From Cladochytrium replicatum (lineage: Eukaryota; Chytridiomycota; Chytridiomycetes; Cladochytriales; Cladochytriaceae), in NCBI GenBank assembly GCA_025526935.1, contig JAHLKD010000057.1:282194-346193 (forward strand): 64,000 nt of DNA, written 5' to 3'. The notes under the pieces are model-generated. The model worked only from the letters and a program-made list of their open reading frames with translations, was not told where the DNA came from and made no database searches. Positions within the stretch are counted from its first letter, which is position 1, and each line of letters begins with the position of its first letter. Position numbers and translations under genes: made by a program. This document shows positions 1 to 11,944 of this stretch, in pieces.

Positions 1-1508
1 AAGCAAACTCAGTCAGAGCCATCTACGCCGGAAAGGTGGTGAAAATTCAGCCCATGGAAAGACACACGTAAAAATGCGAGAGAGGTCAAAAAACACGTAG
101 TAGAGGATGGATTAACTACTTACAACGATGTAAACGTACATCTGAGCGATAGATTGGGGCAGGATCATCGGTTTTGGTTTGGACGGTGGATTGTTTTGCA
201 TCAGAGAAGCACTGGTGTTGAAAACAATTAATTCGAAATGGGGACGGCGGAGGTACACTTTATAACAGAAATCAGCGGAAAACTTCTGGTACTTGTAAGG
301 AGACATTGCATACCAGGTTAGTCCCCAATGCTCAGCAGAAAGTTCATTTGGCGACCTAAGGAATGGTTAGGAACACGAGTCAAAATAATAGAAGAAAGAG
401 TCAGTTTGTTAAATTACCCTGTAATAGATATCCACAGGTATGAAGATATGCCGGTAATATGTAACGGGTCGGTAGCCAGATGTGAATGCTAAGCTTACAT
501 CGTCCATGACCTGACGTAGCTCGCCAAAGTAGATGGAGCAAGAAGCAAGTAGGTGTCGTATATTTGAGATGTTTGACACTTGTCCTTTGCAGATGTTCAT
601 GTAGTGCTGAAGAGTTTCTCATGATTGAAGGCTTGCCTAGTGATCTCCCCACGCCACAAAAGTGTCAAAGTGCGCAACCAGACGAGATCGGGTTGATCAA
701 GTTGGAATGGAAACAAAATGACCCTCAATTCGACTCTTTTGGCGACATGAAGCAAATCGCACCACCAGAGACGTTGATGAGTGCACGAGACGATGGAAGG
801 CAAAGATCGTGACAATATCGATTGATTCAACGTGGTGAGCACGAGAGCAAATTGAATCTGAGCTCTAAATAGCCATCTAATTGCCAGTATTTTCACCATT
901 CTTCAAAAACAATAAAGGAATGGGATGTTCGCTGACTGGGCACGTGGCCAAGAGTGAGGGAACCCGCTTGCCAGTCGGATTTCGTGGAATGCTTTTGCTG
1001 AGTGTCGTTGACACTTCACGGAAGATCACTTAATACCAGAATTGATCGAGAATATCGGCTATCTAGGATGTAGATTGCGGTTGACGACCGGAAGATCACT
1101 TAATACCAGAATTGATCACGAAAATCAGCTATCTAGATATAGATTGCGGTTGACGACCGCTGACGACATCGTGATTGGATGGCAAAGTTTGAATGACAGA
1201 TGATTAGTGAATAGAGATAAGCCCACGATCGCACGTCGTAGTGAGAGATGAAGAGTGGATTTAGATGAGGTCGAGTGACAGTTAAATCATACAATGTGTG
1301 TGTGGATGGATTGCCGTTGACGAGCCACTGCAAGTAACGGCTGAGTTGAAGGAAGCTTCCCACGGGCATGGATTTGGATTATCGTTCGGGTCACACAGCT
1401 TGTGGAATAGAACGCAAAGAGCATATGATTATAATGTAGCAGAAATGGAGGAATTTAAAGATACAAGAGTAGAAAATCACAGATTGAAACCGTCGATATG
1501 CCCTCCGA
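1..1508. other. Region without a firm gene
   Basis: No recognised gene. The best coding-like stretch is on the + strand at about 600-812: a charged frame ending in TGA, preceded by a pyrimidine-containing TTTGCAG at about 586-592 that could be a splice acceptor. No start, upstream exon or family could be assigned, so it is not called as a gene. A 70-bp tandem duplication lies at 1020-1159. The rest is AT-rich and unremarkable. Confidence 0.4.
1020..1159. repeat. Two-copy 70-bp tandem repeat
   Basis: Two adjacent copies start with GGAAGATCACTTAATACCAG at about 1020 and 1090. They differ at a handful of positions and both end in GGTTGACGACC. No coding role is seen. Confidence 0.8.
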
Positions 1509-3183
1509 TTAACTCCTCTTATTTATCGCATATATACTAAATGTAAGCCCTGCCATTACAACCGATGCAATGGAGAGTGTCGCAGGAATCTTGAACTGCA
1601 TCGGATCTGAAAATACCTTGAAGAAACTTGGTTGACCAAAACGTGGCTCTCCAATATACATACGAAACTCACCATTGTCGAAGCCATGCTGCCAAGTTCA
1701 AACAGATTTTGGATCGCCACTTGCACACCGTTCACAACACCACGTTCGTCTTCCGCCACCCTCTCCTGCATAATCTGCGTCTGCGCCAGATCAAATAACC
1801 ACAATCCCACTCTCGAGACCACCACACTCGCCACAAACACATGAGCCTGCCAATCTGATCCTGACTTGTCGTCTGAGCTAATGTTCCACATCCACAGAGC
1901 AAACACAGCCGGAATCAGCGACAACGCTTGTGACCACACTGCGACCACACCCGTCAGAACGAGCCCAGTGCGGTTGATGAGAAACGGCGAGATTGCTGCG
2001 CCGAGAAGGCCGGTTACTACACTCGCGCCACGAGCAAAGGCGACTGTGAGAGGGGTATACGACGATGCGGCGAGGAGGAAAGCCATCATGACGCTAGAGA
2101 ATGAGAGGACGGTGAAGTAAAGCATGCAGATCGACAATGATGCGAGAAAAACGGGATGTCGGACGTATAACACGAGCTGGTCAAAAATCCATGTCGTTGA
2201 TATCGTATCTTGTGGGCTCGGTGTTAGCAGTGGTGTGGCCTCGGAATCGTGGGCAGGTATATGGTGCACCTTTCGGATTGAGAGAACCGGGACGAGGGTA
2301 TGAATCTTCGATACCAACAAAAGCTCGATTGGGAGGCAGAGAACGGTCCACGCACTGATGGTGTACAGACAGATGGGTACAGAAGTGAAAGAAACGAGAA
2401 ATGAGACTGCGATTGGCGCCGCAAGCTTGCAAATCAAGTCAATTTGGCGAATGTAAGAGTTGTAGCCTTGATCACTGAAGTAAATCATTGTATCCACGTA
2501 AAACAACGCAGAACTTACGAGCAAGCTGGGTGTGCTCTGCGACGACCACAATCCAGTCCTTTTCAAGCGAGATCGCTTCTCCAATGGAAGCTCCCCTCAA
2601 AATTGTTCCGAGAAAAGATACAAGGCTGAGCATAATGTATTTTGCTGTCGAAGTGGTTGACGCAGAGGCGGCTAAGAACACCATGGCACACGCGGCAATG
2701 GATATACGTTGAACGCATATGAAGGAAACAAGTGCTAGACAAAAGCGCCATTTTGGGCTCAGATTTCATTCGAATTTGAGAATCATACTGGACAAGCGAG
2801 GAAAATGGTCTACGATATTTCCAGCTTGGAAAGAAGAGAAAATGGCCGAGGCGGATACCACCAAACCGTAAATCGAGACCTCCAACAGGGAGTTAGGAAA
2901 GATGTATGTGAGGAACAGAGCTGTCAAAGAGTCAGCGGAAGAAGTGTGTATCGCAGATCAATGTACCATTAGCAAACTCGTCCATGCGAGTGTTCCACTT
3001 CGAGAGAAGGCAGCACAGCGTTAGCAGTCTAACTGCGCTGTTGCTTCTGCCGACTGCTTTGTCCAGGTCCATCTGTCCGAAGCAACAAGTTACAGTTTTG
3101 ACAAACCGCTGCGGCAAAACATCATGCGGAAAAATTTGCGAGCTGGTGGACGGAGAATTTATTTTAGTAACATGCCCATCCAA
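1509..3183 (-). CDS. Ferroportin-like (SLC40A/FPN1 family) metal exporter
   Basis: Multi-pass membrane protein resembling ferroportin, the family that exports ferrous iron from the cytosol. The N-terminus carries the family-type start of the first membrane segment (LLTLCCLLSKWNTRMDEFA). A later exon carries EKDWIVVVAEHTQLA, matching the conserved EKDWIVVIA block, followed by IDLICKLAAPIAVSFL. The C-terminal half has several hydrophobic segments and a GLWLFDLAQTQIMQERV block, also typical of the family. At least four short introns are needed: one after FANG near 2966; one near 2812; one near 2515 using a CAAG acceptor; and one after STM near 1670 that restores a hydrophobic tail ending at the stop at 1509-1511. 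Splice sites were inferred by keeping frame and homology. The start at 3183 is the first Met of the open frame; 5' UTR exons cannot be excluded. Confidence 0.8.
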
Positions 3184-4070
3184 TCACTTCACGTCTCCGC
3201 TCTCTGGGCGACCGTCGGCTCCTCACTCGGGGTCCGGTTTGTCGTCGGTGCTGCGTCCATCGCCCTAGAAAATGGCATTGTTTACGATCTTTCTGGAAGC
3301 ATCACGTTTGGTGTTTGCACTTTCATCTCGTTGTACTACCGCCAGCTCGCTTCTAAAGGTGGGCTGATTGCACTCCTCACAAAGCCTCTCGAGACCCTCG
3401 CCTCCCTCCCGTCTCCAACCACATTCCACCCGCGCCAACTCCTTCTCAGTGCTGCTACGCTTCCTTAGGCTAGCCGTCTGGGTTCGTACCTCTTCGTTCG
3501 CGCACTCAGGAACAAAGTCGTCCCGCGATTGGAGAAGATCAAGAAGAACCGCACATTTTTCCTCGTTATGTCGGAATCCAGGCCGTCTGGGTGAGCATGA
3601 CCGCTCTATCGGTCTGGCGTGTCAACTCGGTCCCGCTGACGCCTGCATTGGAGTTGAAGGATCACCTCGGCGCAGCAGTGTGGGCGTTTGGATTTATTCA
3701 CGAGGCGGTTGCGGATGCTCAGAAGGACGCGTGGGCACGACGCAGGTTGTTGAAGAAGGCGGACGACGAGCCGTTCATTCGAACAGGATTGTTTGCGCGA
3801 TCGCGTTTCCCGCACTACTTTGGCGAGTTGACGCGGTGGACGGGTGTGTACGTTGCTTCGTTGGGACTATTTGCGAACCCGACCGATGCTTACTACCCTT
3901 CGTGGACCCGGCTTGCGGCGGCATCTGGTGTTGCTTTTGAGACCTATCTGTTGACGAGGCTCTCCGGTGTCCCGTTGACCGACAGACACCACAAGAAACT
4001 CCACGGCAACAACCTCGACTACATCAAATACAAGAAGGAAACGCCGATGGTTTTCCCGAAGCTGTGGTAG
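3172..4070 (+). pseudogene. DUF1295 / steroid 5-alpha-reductase-like membrane protein, with an internal stop and frameshift
   Basis: The translated pieces join into a DUF1295-type membrane enzyme. Starting at the ATG at 3172 there is an N-terminal hydrophobic part, then RLGSYLFVRALR, then QAVWVSMTALSV, and near the end SRFPHYFGELTRW, the family's conserved R-x-P-x-YFGE block. DUF1295 proteins resemble steroid 5-alpha reductases; the substrate here is unknown. Two lesions interrupt it. An in-frame TAG at about 3466 lies directly before ASRLGSYL, where a Trp codon is likely ancestral. A one-base shift near 3560, at a run of T, lies between KKNRTFF and PRYVGIQ. No GT-AG intron that keeps both flanking conserved segments in frame was found. 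It is either a recent pseudogene or contains sequence errors. Confidence 0.7.
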
Positions 4071-5026
4071 ACATGGTTTTCTTGGATGTATGACTCATTA
4101 TATTTCCTGTTTGTGCTTCTGGACCTGGAAGCTCCTCGCCTTCGAGCCTCATTTGTAATCTGCATGCTGTATTCGAACTTTCAACACGCTTGTGCTAACT
4201 CATTGCTCTGAGGTGGGCGTTAAATGTCGTTGATGAAAAATGGATATTGGGTAGAGAATCACCCGTGGTTAATTTGTTATTGGCTCAACAGCACAAGGAA
4301 AACTTGCAAAGAAAGAAGGGAAGGCAAAAACAGGAAGAGCATCTCAAGATTCTGAGTAACCAACCGTAGTGCTGCTCTAATGAAATAAACATGAAAAGCT
4401 GAATCACATGACTGAATGATGCGGATCATAACAAGCCTAAACTGGTTTACTTTGGTGTTGGTCGTAGCGCATGCACAGGCCTTGTCCTTGCACGCCATGA
4501 GCTATTTATTGCCATCAAGCATCTTCTTATTACTTCAACATAAAGACACCTCACGGAGTTGGGTGAGTTGGGTGTCACTTCAATGCAAGATTGTGATCCA
4601 TTTTGTAGGGTAGAATTATTTTTTTTTGGATTGCTATTCGACAAAACTAATGCGGAGACTTAGTTAGAAGTTAGCAATCCAGTAGTTTTTTTCCGGCGGG
4701 ATGCCGCAAGTACAGGTGTGTTTTCCGTTTTGCAGAGGGTGAAGAAAGAGCGATTATCGGAAACAGGCCAAACCAAAGCGATTTTCTAAGGACAATCCCT
4801 AACCTTGTTCACTTTAGAATCTGTCGTCGTCCATGCCAGGTCCGATTCGTGATTTTCGACAATTAACATTCCCGATAAACAGCTTCAATAAAACGTCCGT
4901 TGTGGAGGAAAGAACAAACGAATCTATTCTTAATCCTACTGTCAAAAGGTGGCCTGCCTAGAAACCGCGTACACGGCCGTTTGATTCAAATCGAACCACA
5001 AGTGCAGACAATCTCCACTTTACGAT
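4071..5026. other. Intergenic region between convergent genes
   Basis: Holds the 3' sides of the DUF1295 gene (+) and of the PheRS beta gene (-). Only short, unrecognisable open frames are present, plus a T-rich tract near 4618. No repeat or RNA gene was recognised. Confidence 0.5.
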
Positions 5027-7456
5027 TCACAGGAATGGCTCGATGTTAATCTCGAGCGCAGTGCACGGGAACGGAACCTCGAACTTTTGCAACACCTCGG
5101 GATGCACGATACCAAGATGACCAATCGAGACACCTTTGTGAACAACCTCCGCACAGCGTCCCGGGAAGTAGGTCGGATCTAAAAATGAAGCACGCATTTT
5201 TCATAAAGAAGTTTTCACCCAATTTGGTCCTCCGCATCCTTACTGTCCGATTCGCGAATAAAGTAGCCGTCCTGGGCAGCGTCAGGCGAAACCAGTTTGA
5301 CATTCAGCATTGCCATGATGCGGTCCAAAATACCGTGCACGGTCTGATGAAAACGGGAAAGTTTAGTAAATTTATTCCCGAACTATCCGAACGGCAAATA
5401 CCTCGAAAGCGGAAGTCTTGCTGGCGAACACAACGCACATGTTCCTTTGGTTCCGCGACTTCCTCTCACGAGATTCGTCCTTGAAAACTACATCGGAGAC
5501 TTCAAAGACTTTGATTGGAAGTGCAACTGCCTTGTTTGAGCTGATGGTCTTGAGAACACCCTGGATCAAGCTCGTTCGTACAACCTAACGGAATAGAAAA
5601 TGATAAACAACTACCGCGGGCACAATTTATTCCTTGCGTTACCTGGAACTCGATGGTCTGGGGGTTGGCGAGTTTGACCGCTTCACCATTGTCCGTTCTT
5701 CTCAGCCACTCATAGTTCTCGTCATGCGAGCACTGAAACACAAATGCGAATGAATCACCGTCAGAATAAGTCGCACGGTTGATTAAACTCACCAAGATCA
5801 GGGGCAGAACCTCAGTGTATCCACTCAACGCCAATTCCCTCCTCACAAAGTCAGCAAGCTTGTTCAAAGGGAACGGCGCTCCAACCGTAATCGACCTCGG
5901 CACCGTCTTTGCAATCTTGTTGAACCCATACGCGATGGCCACGTCCTCCATCACATCGCACGCGTGCAGAATATCGCTCCTCGTAATCGGCACGGAAACA
6001 GTCACACTCTTCCTGCTCGACGACAGAGTGGCGTTCAGAGACATCTTTGCGAGATATTTCACGACTTCGTCGGCGGTGATGTGGATGCCGATGCTCTTGT
6101 TAATGTAGCCAACGGTCGCTTCGACGGCGCGCGAGGAGATGTCGGGGGTGCGGTGGGTGGACGTCGAGTTCGGTGTCGCGATCTCGACAGGCTCGACCGC
6201 GAAGGGCTCGGCGCAGTACTGAGAGAACATCGCGACAATGGTATTGAGAACAACACGAGCCTTTGTGATGTCAGTAGCAGTGCACTCGATGAAGACGTTC
6301 TTCGTCTCAAGCGTGATCTTTGAGTGGTTGCTGTTGATGATGGGCGGAAGGGAGAGCACTGTGCGGTTGCTGTCGTAAATCACAGGGTAGACGGGGCTGT
6401 CTCGAATAATGTGCAAGAACTTGCTGAGTTTTCGATCTGACTGGAAACAGAACAATCTAAAGTGAGTCAATCCGCAGTGTCATTTTTTTCAATATCCATA
6501 CCTCGTAGAAAGTCATAAGCTCCTCGGCGTTCATCTGCTTTGTTTGGTTCAAAGGAACAAACTTGATGTCCTTAGGGGCCAGTGCCTCGTAGGTGAAAGG
6601 TCCTTGAAGAGTGTCCAAGTCATGAGTACCGATGGCAACCAGAGTACGCTTTCTATAAAACACAATTCAAAGTGAGTTTTCCCCACGACACATTAAGAAA
6701 GTATCAGTCGCCCACCTGCAGATGTTGTTGTGGAGCTTATCTTGCAGCTCAATGAAGCTGTCGTATGTATCCTGGTCAAAAGTGATTCCGCGGAGGACGG
6801 CGCACACCAAATGCGGTCGGATCTGGGCAGTCTAACACCCGAAACAAAAATTTAAACACTGACTTCATTAACCCACCCATCAGGTGTCAACCTCAGGCAA
6901 GACGGTGATCTTCTGGACTTTCCCACCAGCGGGCTGCACGAGTTTGTAGACAGGTGGTTTCGCGTTCCCAACATACACCTTGAGAGCTCTCGACAATCCC
7001 TCAGCACAAAGCAAGTCGTATCTGAGATCAATTCCTGCAGGGTTAACCAATTGCCGTCGAGGAAACCAACTCCATAAATACCGGTTGGCTGGAACATCAA
7101 TTCGGTAGATCCCACGGTTTGATTTTCCCTTCGCCTTTTCCTCGCCTTGCTCCTTCTTCACCATCTCCTGCTCGGACGTCTTTTTTTGGTCCATGCAGCA
7201 TGATTAACATTCGAAAACCAATTCGTCTAGGAATTCACCTCGTCTTCTAATTCGATACCGTACTCGAAACAGAGTTCCTCGAACTCTTCGGTCGCTAAAG
7301 TTCATGAAGCCAACAAGGGATTCAGCACAAAGTAGTTCATCAACAAATTCTCATCTGGTTGATGATCGATGCAGGCATGGCAGATGTCGCACACTCACAG
7401 TATTCTCTCCCGAGTGCCTTGAACAGCACGTCCTTGAACACATTTACTGTCGGCAT
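5027..7456 (-). CDS. FRS1: Phenylalanine--tRNA ligase beta subunit, cytosolic type
   Basis: Beta subunit of the alpha2-beta2 cytosolic phenylalanyl-tRNA synthetase, which charges tRNA-Phe. The pieces follow the eukaryotic beta subunit in order. The N-terminus starts at the ATG at 7454-7456 ([19 protein letters not shown]), then comes [71 protein letters not shown] (B3/B4 region), and the B5 region with [20 protein letters not shown]. The core-like domain follows with [10 protein letters not shown], and near the end is [18 protein letters not shown]. It ends [10 protein letters not shown], stop at 5027-5029, close to the usual family C-terminus. Roughly nine exons with short introns are needed. 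Upstream, a GTCACGTG box lies at 7517-7524. No disabling lesion was seen. Confidence 0.93.
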
Positions 7457-7516
7457 ACAGGTAGATCGATTCAACACAAATCAATTCAATTCTGATGATG
7501 GGTTGTGAAATGAAAA

Positions 7517-7524
7517 GTCACGTG
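7517..7524. promoter_or_regulatory. GTCACGTG E-box upstream of the PheRS beta gene
   Basis: GTCACGTG lies about 60 bp upstream of the PheRS beta start codon. It matches the RTCACRTG consensus bound by Cbf1-type bHLH factors in yeasts. Its use here is inference; the 322-bp interval also contains the 3' flank of the GGPP synthase gene. Confidence 0.35.
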
Positions 7525-7778
7525 TACTTTCATGGTTTTTAAAGATTCCGCCACACTTTTGCAAATCGCCGGCCACACAGCCAGTTGAGCTGGAGTTGTC
7601 TAAGAAAAAGAGGAGCCAGGCCCGGGCGAACCTTCTATTAGCTACGATGAAGGTTCTCATAATTTAAATCCGAGCGACAAAAGCAAAACAAAATACGACC
7701 GAAAGAACGAGCTTTTCATTCACAACTAGTGCAGTCTCTATAAATAAGCCAAACCATTGCAATCTGTCGTCGGATACT

Positions 7779-9138
7779 TCATGCAACCATGTTGTCGTTG
7801 AGGAAGTCAAGGATCCCCTCGAGGACTTTGTTTCCACCCACGCTGGCAATTAAGATCCTAGCCTCAGCTTCAATCCGACGGAGGAACTCCAGAGTGTATT
7901 CAAACGAACGCGTCTTCTGCATCAGCTGAATCGCGTACTTCTTGATGTCCAAGTCAGTTGGTCGTTGCTTCAGAATATCTGGTATAAGAAATGAATTTTT
8001 GGTTCAGGCTCGAGTATTTCTGTTCCTTACTAAGCATAGCATGGTTGGATGTGTCTGTGCGGATACAGTGAGTGATCACAAAAGAAAACTTGCCCTCAGT
8101 GAGATCCTCCGCGAAGCCTTTGTTGTCAGAAAACTTGAGATTTGAGAGTAAGTTTCGCTCCACAAACAGGCCTTGTACGCACCTTTGCAGAGGTGAGGTT
8201 GACGTAGTCATCTCGAACCTGGAAGTGTATGCCCAGCAGGTTGACTAGGGGCACGAAGTCCCTTCCCACGAGTCAGGAACAACACAGTTATCGAGACGCA
8301 AAAACTTACGTAGAGCAGTCAGGGCTACAGACTTGCATGAGCTTGACAGCGAGTCTCAAGAGGCCACCAGTTTCTGAAAAGTTATGATTTAGTCGATCTG
8401 TGGGTATGCTATGGAGCTGCTGTATTACTGTCGTTAACCATCGAGAGGTACTGCTCTTCCGTAGGGCAGATGAAAGAGTCGCGCCAGTGGATATCTTGAC
8501 CTTGGCCGCGATGAAGGTTGATCATCTCGGATGTGAAGATGTCGACAACACGATCATCGTTAAGCTCCAAGAGCTTTTGGAGTGCCAGAAAGAACCTGTA
8601 GCGACAGAGTGAACGGTTGTGAAGCTCGCGAACTTGACAAAGTCGATCCAGTAGTAATCACCCACACGTAATTTCCGCAGTTGATGGTGATCGCTGTACC
8701 GTAGATTTTGTGAGCAACTGGGAGCGGGTTCTCACCAAAATTAGAAAGAAACCACCAAACCTGGAATGTATGATTGTGATAGTCGTGCTTACCTGGTGCA
8801 CCTCTCCGTAAGGAAGAGTTGTCTTCGATATCGTCTATCCTATTAATTGTTGCAGTAATCAGAAATGTACAAACCACCAAGCGATCACATACAGAAGACT
8901 TGCAGTGTGTAGCATCTGCACGACATCGCAGATGATGTCCAGCTTCTGTTTTGGCACATTAAGCCAGAGATTGAAGGCTTGGATGAGCTTCGAGCGGAAA
9001 TCCTTGCCAGGATTCGCGGCGAGGTAATGGTAAGGTTCGAGCAAGATCTAAGCGACGGTGAGGGAAGACAGCACAATAACGCGGAGACCGTACCTTATCG
9101 GTGAGATCACGATCCGCCATGATGTCAGCTATAACCAT
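7779..9138 (-). CDS. BTS1: Geranylgeranyl diphosphate synthase
   Basis: Trans-prenyltransferase making geranylgeranyl diphosphate for protein prenylation and other isoprenoids. After an intron, the first exon (MADRDLTDK) joins [20 protein letters not shown] and [19 protein letters not shown], typical of eukaryotic GGPP synthases. The first aspartate-rich motif is [14 protein letters not shown]; the second is [10 protein letters not shown], followed by [16 protein letters not shown]. The C-terminus ends [11 protein letters not shown] with the stop at 7779-7781. Several 50-60 nt introns are required. Two in-frame Met codons (9138 and 9120) could start the protein; 9138 is used here. The ATG at 9120 is equally plausible because the preceding residues are not conserved. 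Both catalytic motifs are intact. Confidence 0.9.
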
Positions 9139-10590
9139 TTGGTAAGATTTGTGCGTGTAGGACGCTTTTGGGAACTGCAGCAGCAGAGACAGCACGCCAG
9201 CGGAGGGCCGTGCTTAATAATTTACACTAGATCGGCGGCGGAGGTGGGAATGGGAGGTCGTGGCTTGTGATCCTTGCACGTGAAATTGGCTCTGTGCCAC
9301 ACCATTGCGCTGTGAATTGGTTGAAGCTGTGATGGCCAACAGATGGGCATCCGCGCACGGGTGTTGCTTGTAAACCATCGAAAGAATCTCCTGGTCTCGC
9401 TGCATATCTTCTCATTGCTACTGGTGGGAATGCATGATACCCGATTGTTCGATTTTTGCTATCACAACTGTCGATTCGTACCTGATCCGCTCTCGAAATC
9501 TTCCCGCCTCACCTCTCCTTGTTTCCATCACACTGGGAGTCGCTGATGTCATTCCCCTTAATGCCACCTCACACTCCCTTGACAGCTTCTGGGGCCCAGC
9601 CCAATAGGCTCTCCTGAACTCGGAGCGGATCCTGTCTGCTCATGGTACGATAGAATCATAATTATGTGCCCTCGAAATGCGTCGTCCAACAAACCGTTCA
9701 GGTGGATTCGAAAGCCTCCCATACAATCTGTCAGCCAAGTTCCCTTCCGCGCCCGCCGATCGCGGCTTCATCTCATGGAAGACAACAGAGACAGATTAGA
9801 TGGCACTGTTATGAAAACGTTCGATGGGATTTCAATCAGCTTGCTTTCGGTAGAGCGGACTGGAAGTTTTTCAGTGATCATGGTTCTCACTACACGCCAA
9901 AACGCCCGTCGTTTGATAACTGGATTAATTCACCATTTGAAATTATGGGGACACATAATGTGCGGGTTTGATGGAAATCCGCTTAAACCCTCCCGCTGTG
10001 GCTTGGTTATTTTAAGGTGGTGAACTTCAACCACAATGTGAATTTGGTGTATGCTTCTGGTGCTTTTCCTCTACGTTTGCCCATTTAGGACTCCAGAGAT
10101 CCATCAGGTAAACACTTTGGAAGCTGTAAGTTCATTTTCTGCAACTGCTCAAGCTGGAGCTATGTCCGTGTGGCTGCACCAGACCTCGTTCATGTTGCCT
10201 CTCCACAATTTTACAACACACCTGAGTTAGAGAGCCATGTCTATGTGGGTCGCACCAGACCTCGTTCATGTTGCATCTCTCCCTCTTGCTTCCCGAACAC
10301 TACTGACCTACTTTTCTACTTTCTTGGTAGTGAACTATTCTTAGAGACAAGATTTCCATAAGTAACCCTGTTAGAAGATAGGGCTTGCCTTGCAGCATTC
10401 TTCAGAAAGTAACCTCCGAGAGTGCTGCCTGAATCCTAGTTTCTACTGTTTCACATTGGTACTTAGAAAGAAGCAACCAGGATGATCTGCTATTTGCAAC
10501 GCGTTCTTGTCACGTGTTCTACTTTCTAAGCCATTAACATAAATCTGAACAAATCAAAATTAATTAAACAAATCAAAAAGTAATTAAATT
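9139..10590. other. Intergenic region with decayed repeat material
   Basis: No recognisable gene. A coding-like frame at about 9795-9971 (+; contains FNQLAFGRADWKFFSDHGSH) may be a transposon remnant, but no family was recognised. Two copies of an approximately 50-bp segment containing CACCAGACCTCGTTCATGTT occur at about 10151-10201 and 10231-10281, reminiscent of the short duplications inside the LTRs further right. Confidence 0.4.
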
Positions 10591-11524
10591 CTAAACAAAA
10601 GAAAGGAAATCCCATTCCCTCAACTCTTTCCCCAAATCTCTTTCTATGCCACATTTGCGGCGCACACCACGACACTCTCCTCCAAACTGCGAAACAGCTG
10701 AAACAGTGTGAAGTGGTTTCAAAGAGTGTATGTGCAATGATATCTGGTTTTCTGTATCTTCAAGAGCAAGAGCTTTCTTCTTCACTTCAATCTTCTGAGT
10801 GATATCACGAACAATGTCATTGTAATTATCAAGAGAATCTGCACGCTGTTTAAAAAACACTAAACGAGTCCAAGAGATTGCATTTGCCAAAGGAGAACCA
10901 TCTAATTCCGCGAGCCACGCAACTCCTTTGTCTCCAAGTCTCAAGATGACATATGGTCCTCTAAAAGTATCTGCTAATTTGCGTGACCATCTAATGCAGA
11001 TTTTTCTAATGCAGAATCCCATAAAAGAACAAGATCTCCTACTGATAAAGGAATTTTATGAAGACGTTTCATTTCATTATAGGATAAAGCAGATTTCTCA
11101 CAACTGGAATTAACATTGTCTGCTGCTTCAGTAGTATATCCTTTGTAGTCAGAAATTTGATTAAGTCGTAGCTGTAACAATTCATCTCGCTCCATAGGAA
11201 ATGACCATTCATATTGACCCCAGCTAGTGATATCAAATTCAATAGGCATGATACAAGCATGCCCATACCATAGTTCAAACGGAGTATAACCAGTAGCAGA
11301 GTTAACTGTAACATTGAAAGACAATAAACCCTTTCGGAGATATCAATGCCAAAAATTGCGTTCCTAATCAGGAACAAAGAACACCTTTGGATTGACGTAA
11401 CATGTAATATAAGTAATATTACCATTTGTGGTAACAACATAGAAGACACCTGAATACGTGTTTCCGCCTTAATACTTATAACAGACAGGTCTCTCTGCAT
11501 CCCGCAGAGTCCTGTTATGTTCAT
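10591..11524 (-). pseudogene. Decayed Ty3/gypsy integrase C-terminal region
   Basis: Read on the minus strand with frame changes, this gives the distal part of a gypsy-type pol polyprotein. The clearest block is VNSATGYTPFELWYGH, the usual motif after the integrase catalytic core. It is followed by a KIPLSVGDLVLLWDSAL-type segment and then FRGPYVILRLGDKG, the C-terminal integrase domain. At least three frames are needed and the catalytic core is missing or unreadable, so this is a dead fragment. It is a different lineage from the element at 11945-17953, whose integrase is on the other strand and intact. Confidence 0.7.
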
Positions 11525-11606
11525 AATCCAAAAGAACTTAGACCAAAGTCTCTAGTAAGTCCATTTCCCCTCAGTGTCAGGAGTATATGAGACTATGCGT
11601 CAAGGG

Positions 11607-11644
11607 GGCTGCCCACAAGTCTTTGGCTTGTGTCGGAGGCAGCC
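11607..11644 (+). other. Strong imperfect hairpin
   Basis: GGCTGCC (11607-11613) pairs with GGCAGCC (11638-11644), and CACAAG (11614-11619) pairs with CTTGTG (11627-11632). The loop is 7 nt and there is a 5-nt bulge on the 3' side. It stands alone between the gypsy remnant and the tandem repeats. No following T-run marks it as a terminator, and no RNA family was recognised. Confidence 0.6.
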
Positions 11645-11699
11645 TTATGCTTTGGTTTAACAAAGGCGCGGTCCATTCTTGTAACGGTTTTGGCTGGAA

Positions 11700-11944
11700 C
11701 GTAAAGAACTAGAAGTGTCTGCATGGACAGAAAGTATAGGTCTCGAGGTCTGTTGTGGATAGAAACTGTCTGACGTTTGTTACACTACTTTTATTGTGTT
11801 TTTTTGGAAAGTGCAGCTATCAAAGTCTGTTGTGATAGAATTTCGTCACAAATCTCTTGTTGTGTCTTCTTCGAAAGTGTCCGCGTGGACAGAGAATTTA
11901 TCTCCCAAAGTCTGTTGTAGATAAAAATTGTTCTATTGTGTCTT
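11700..11944 (+). repeat. Tandem repeat array R1, left part (target of the composite LTR element)
   Basis: Degenerate units of about 80-90 bp recur here. Each has the sequence of parts: GTCTTCTT(G/C)GAAAGTGTC, GGACAGA, then GTCTGTTGT. The array resumes at 17954 with CTTGGAAAGTGTCATGTGGACAG, so the LTR element at 11945-17953 interrupted a unit. A better preserved copy, with a 91-bp period, lies inverted at 27505-27574 plus 32289-32620. Confidence 0.75.

Noticed and set aside
3460-3475. TAG read as an amino acid (altered genetic code)
   Set aside because: The same gene also has a frameshift and ends in TAG, and MOCS1 (22181-22183) also ends in TAG; one internal TAG is better explained by mutation or error.
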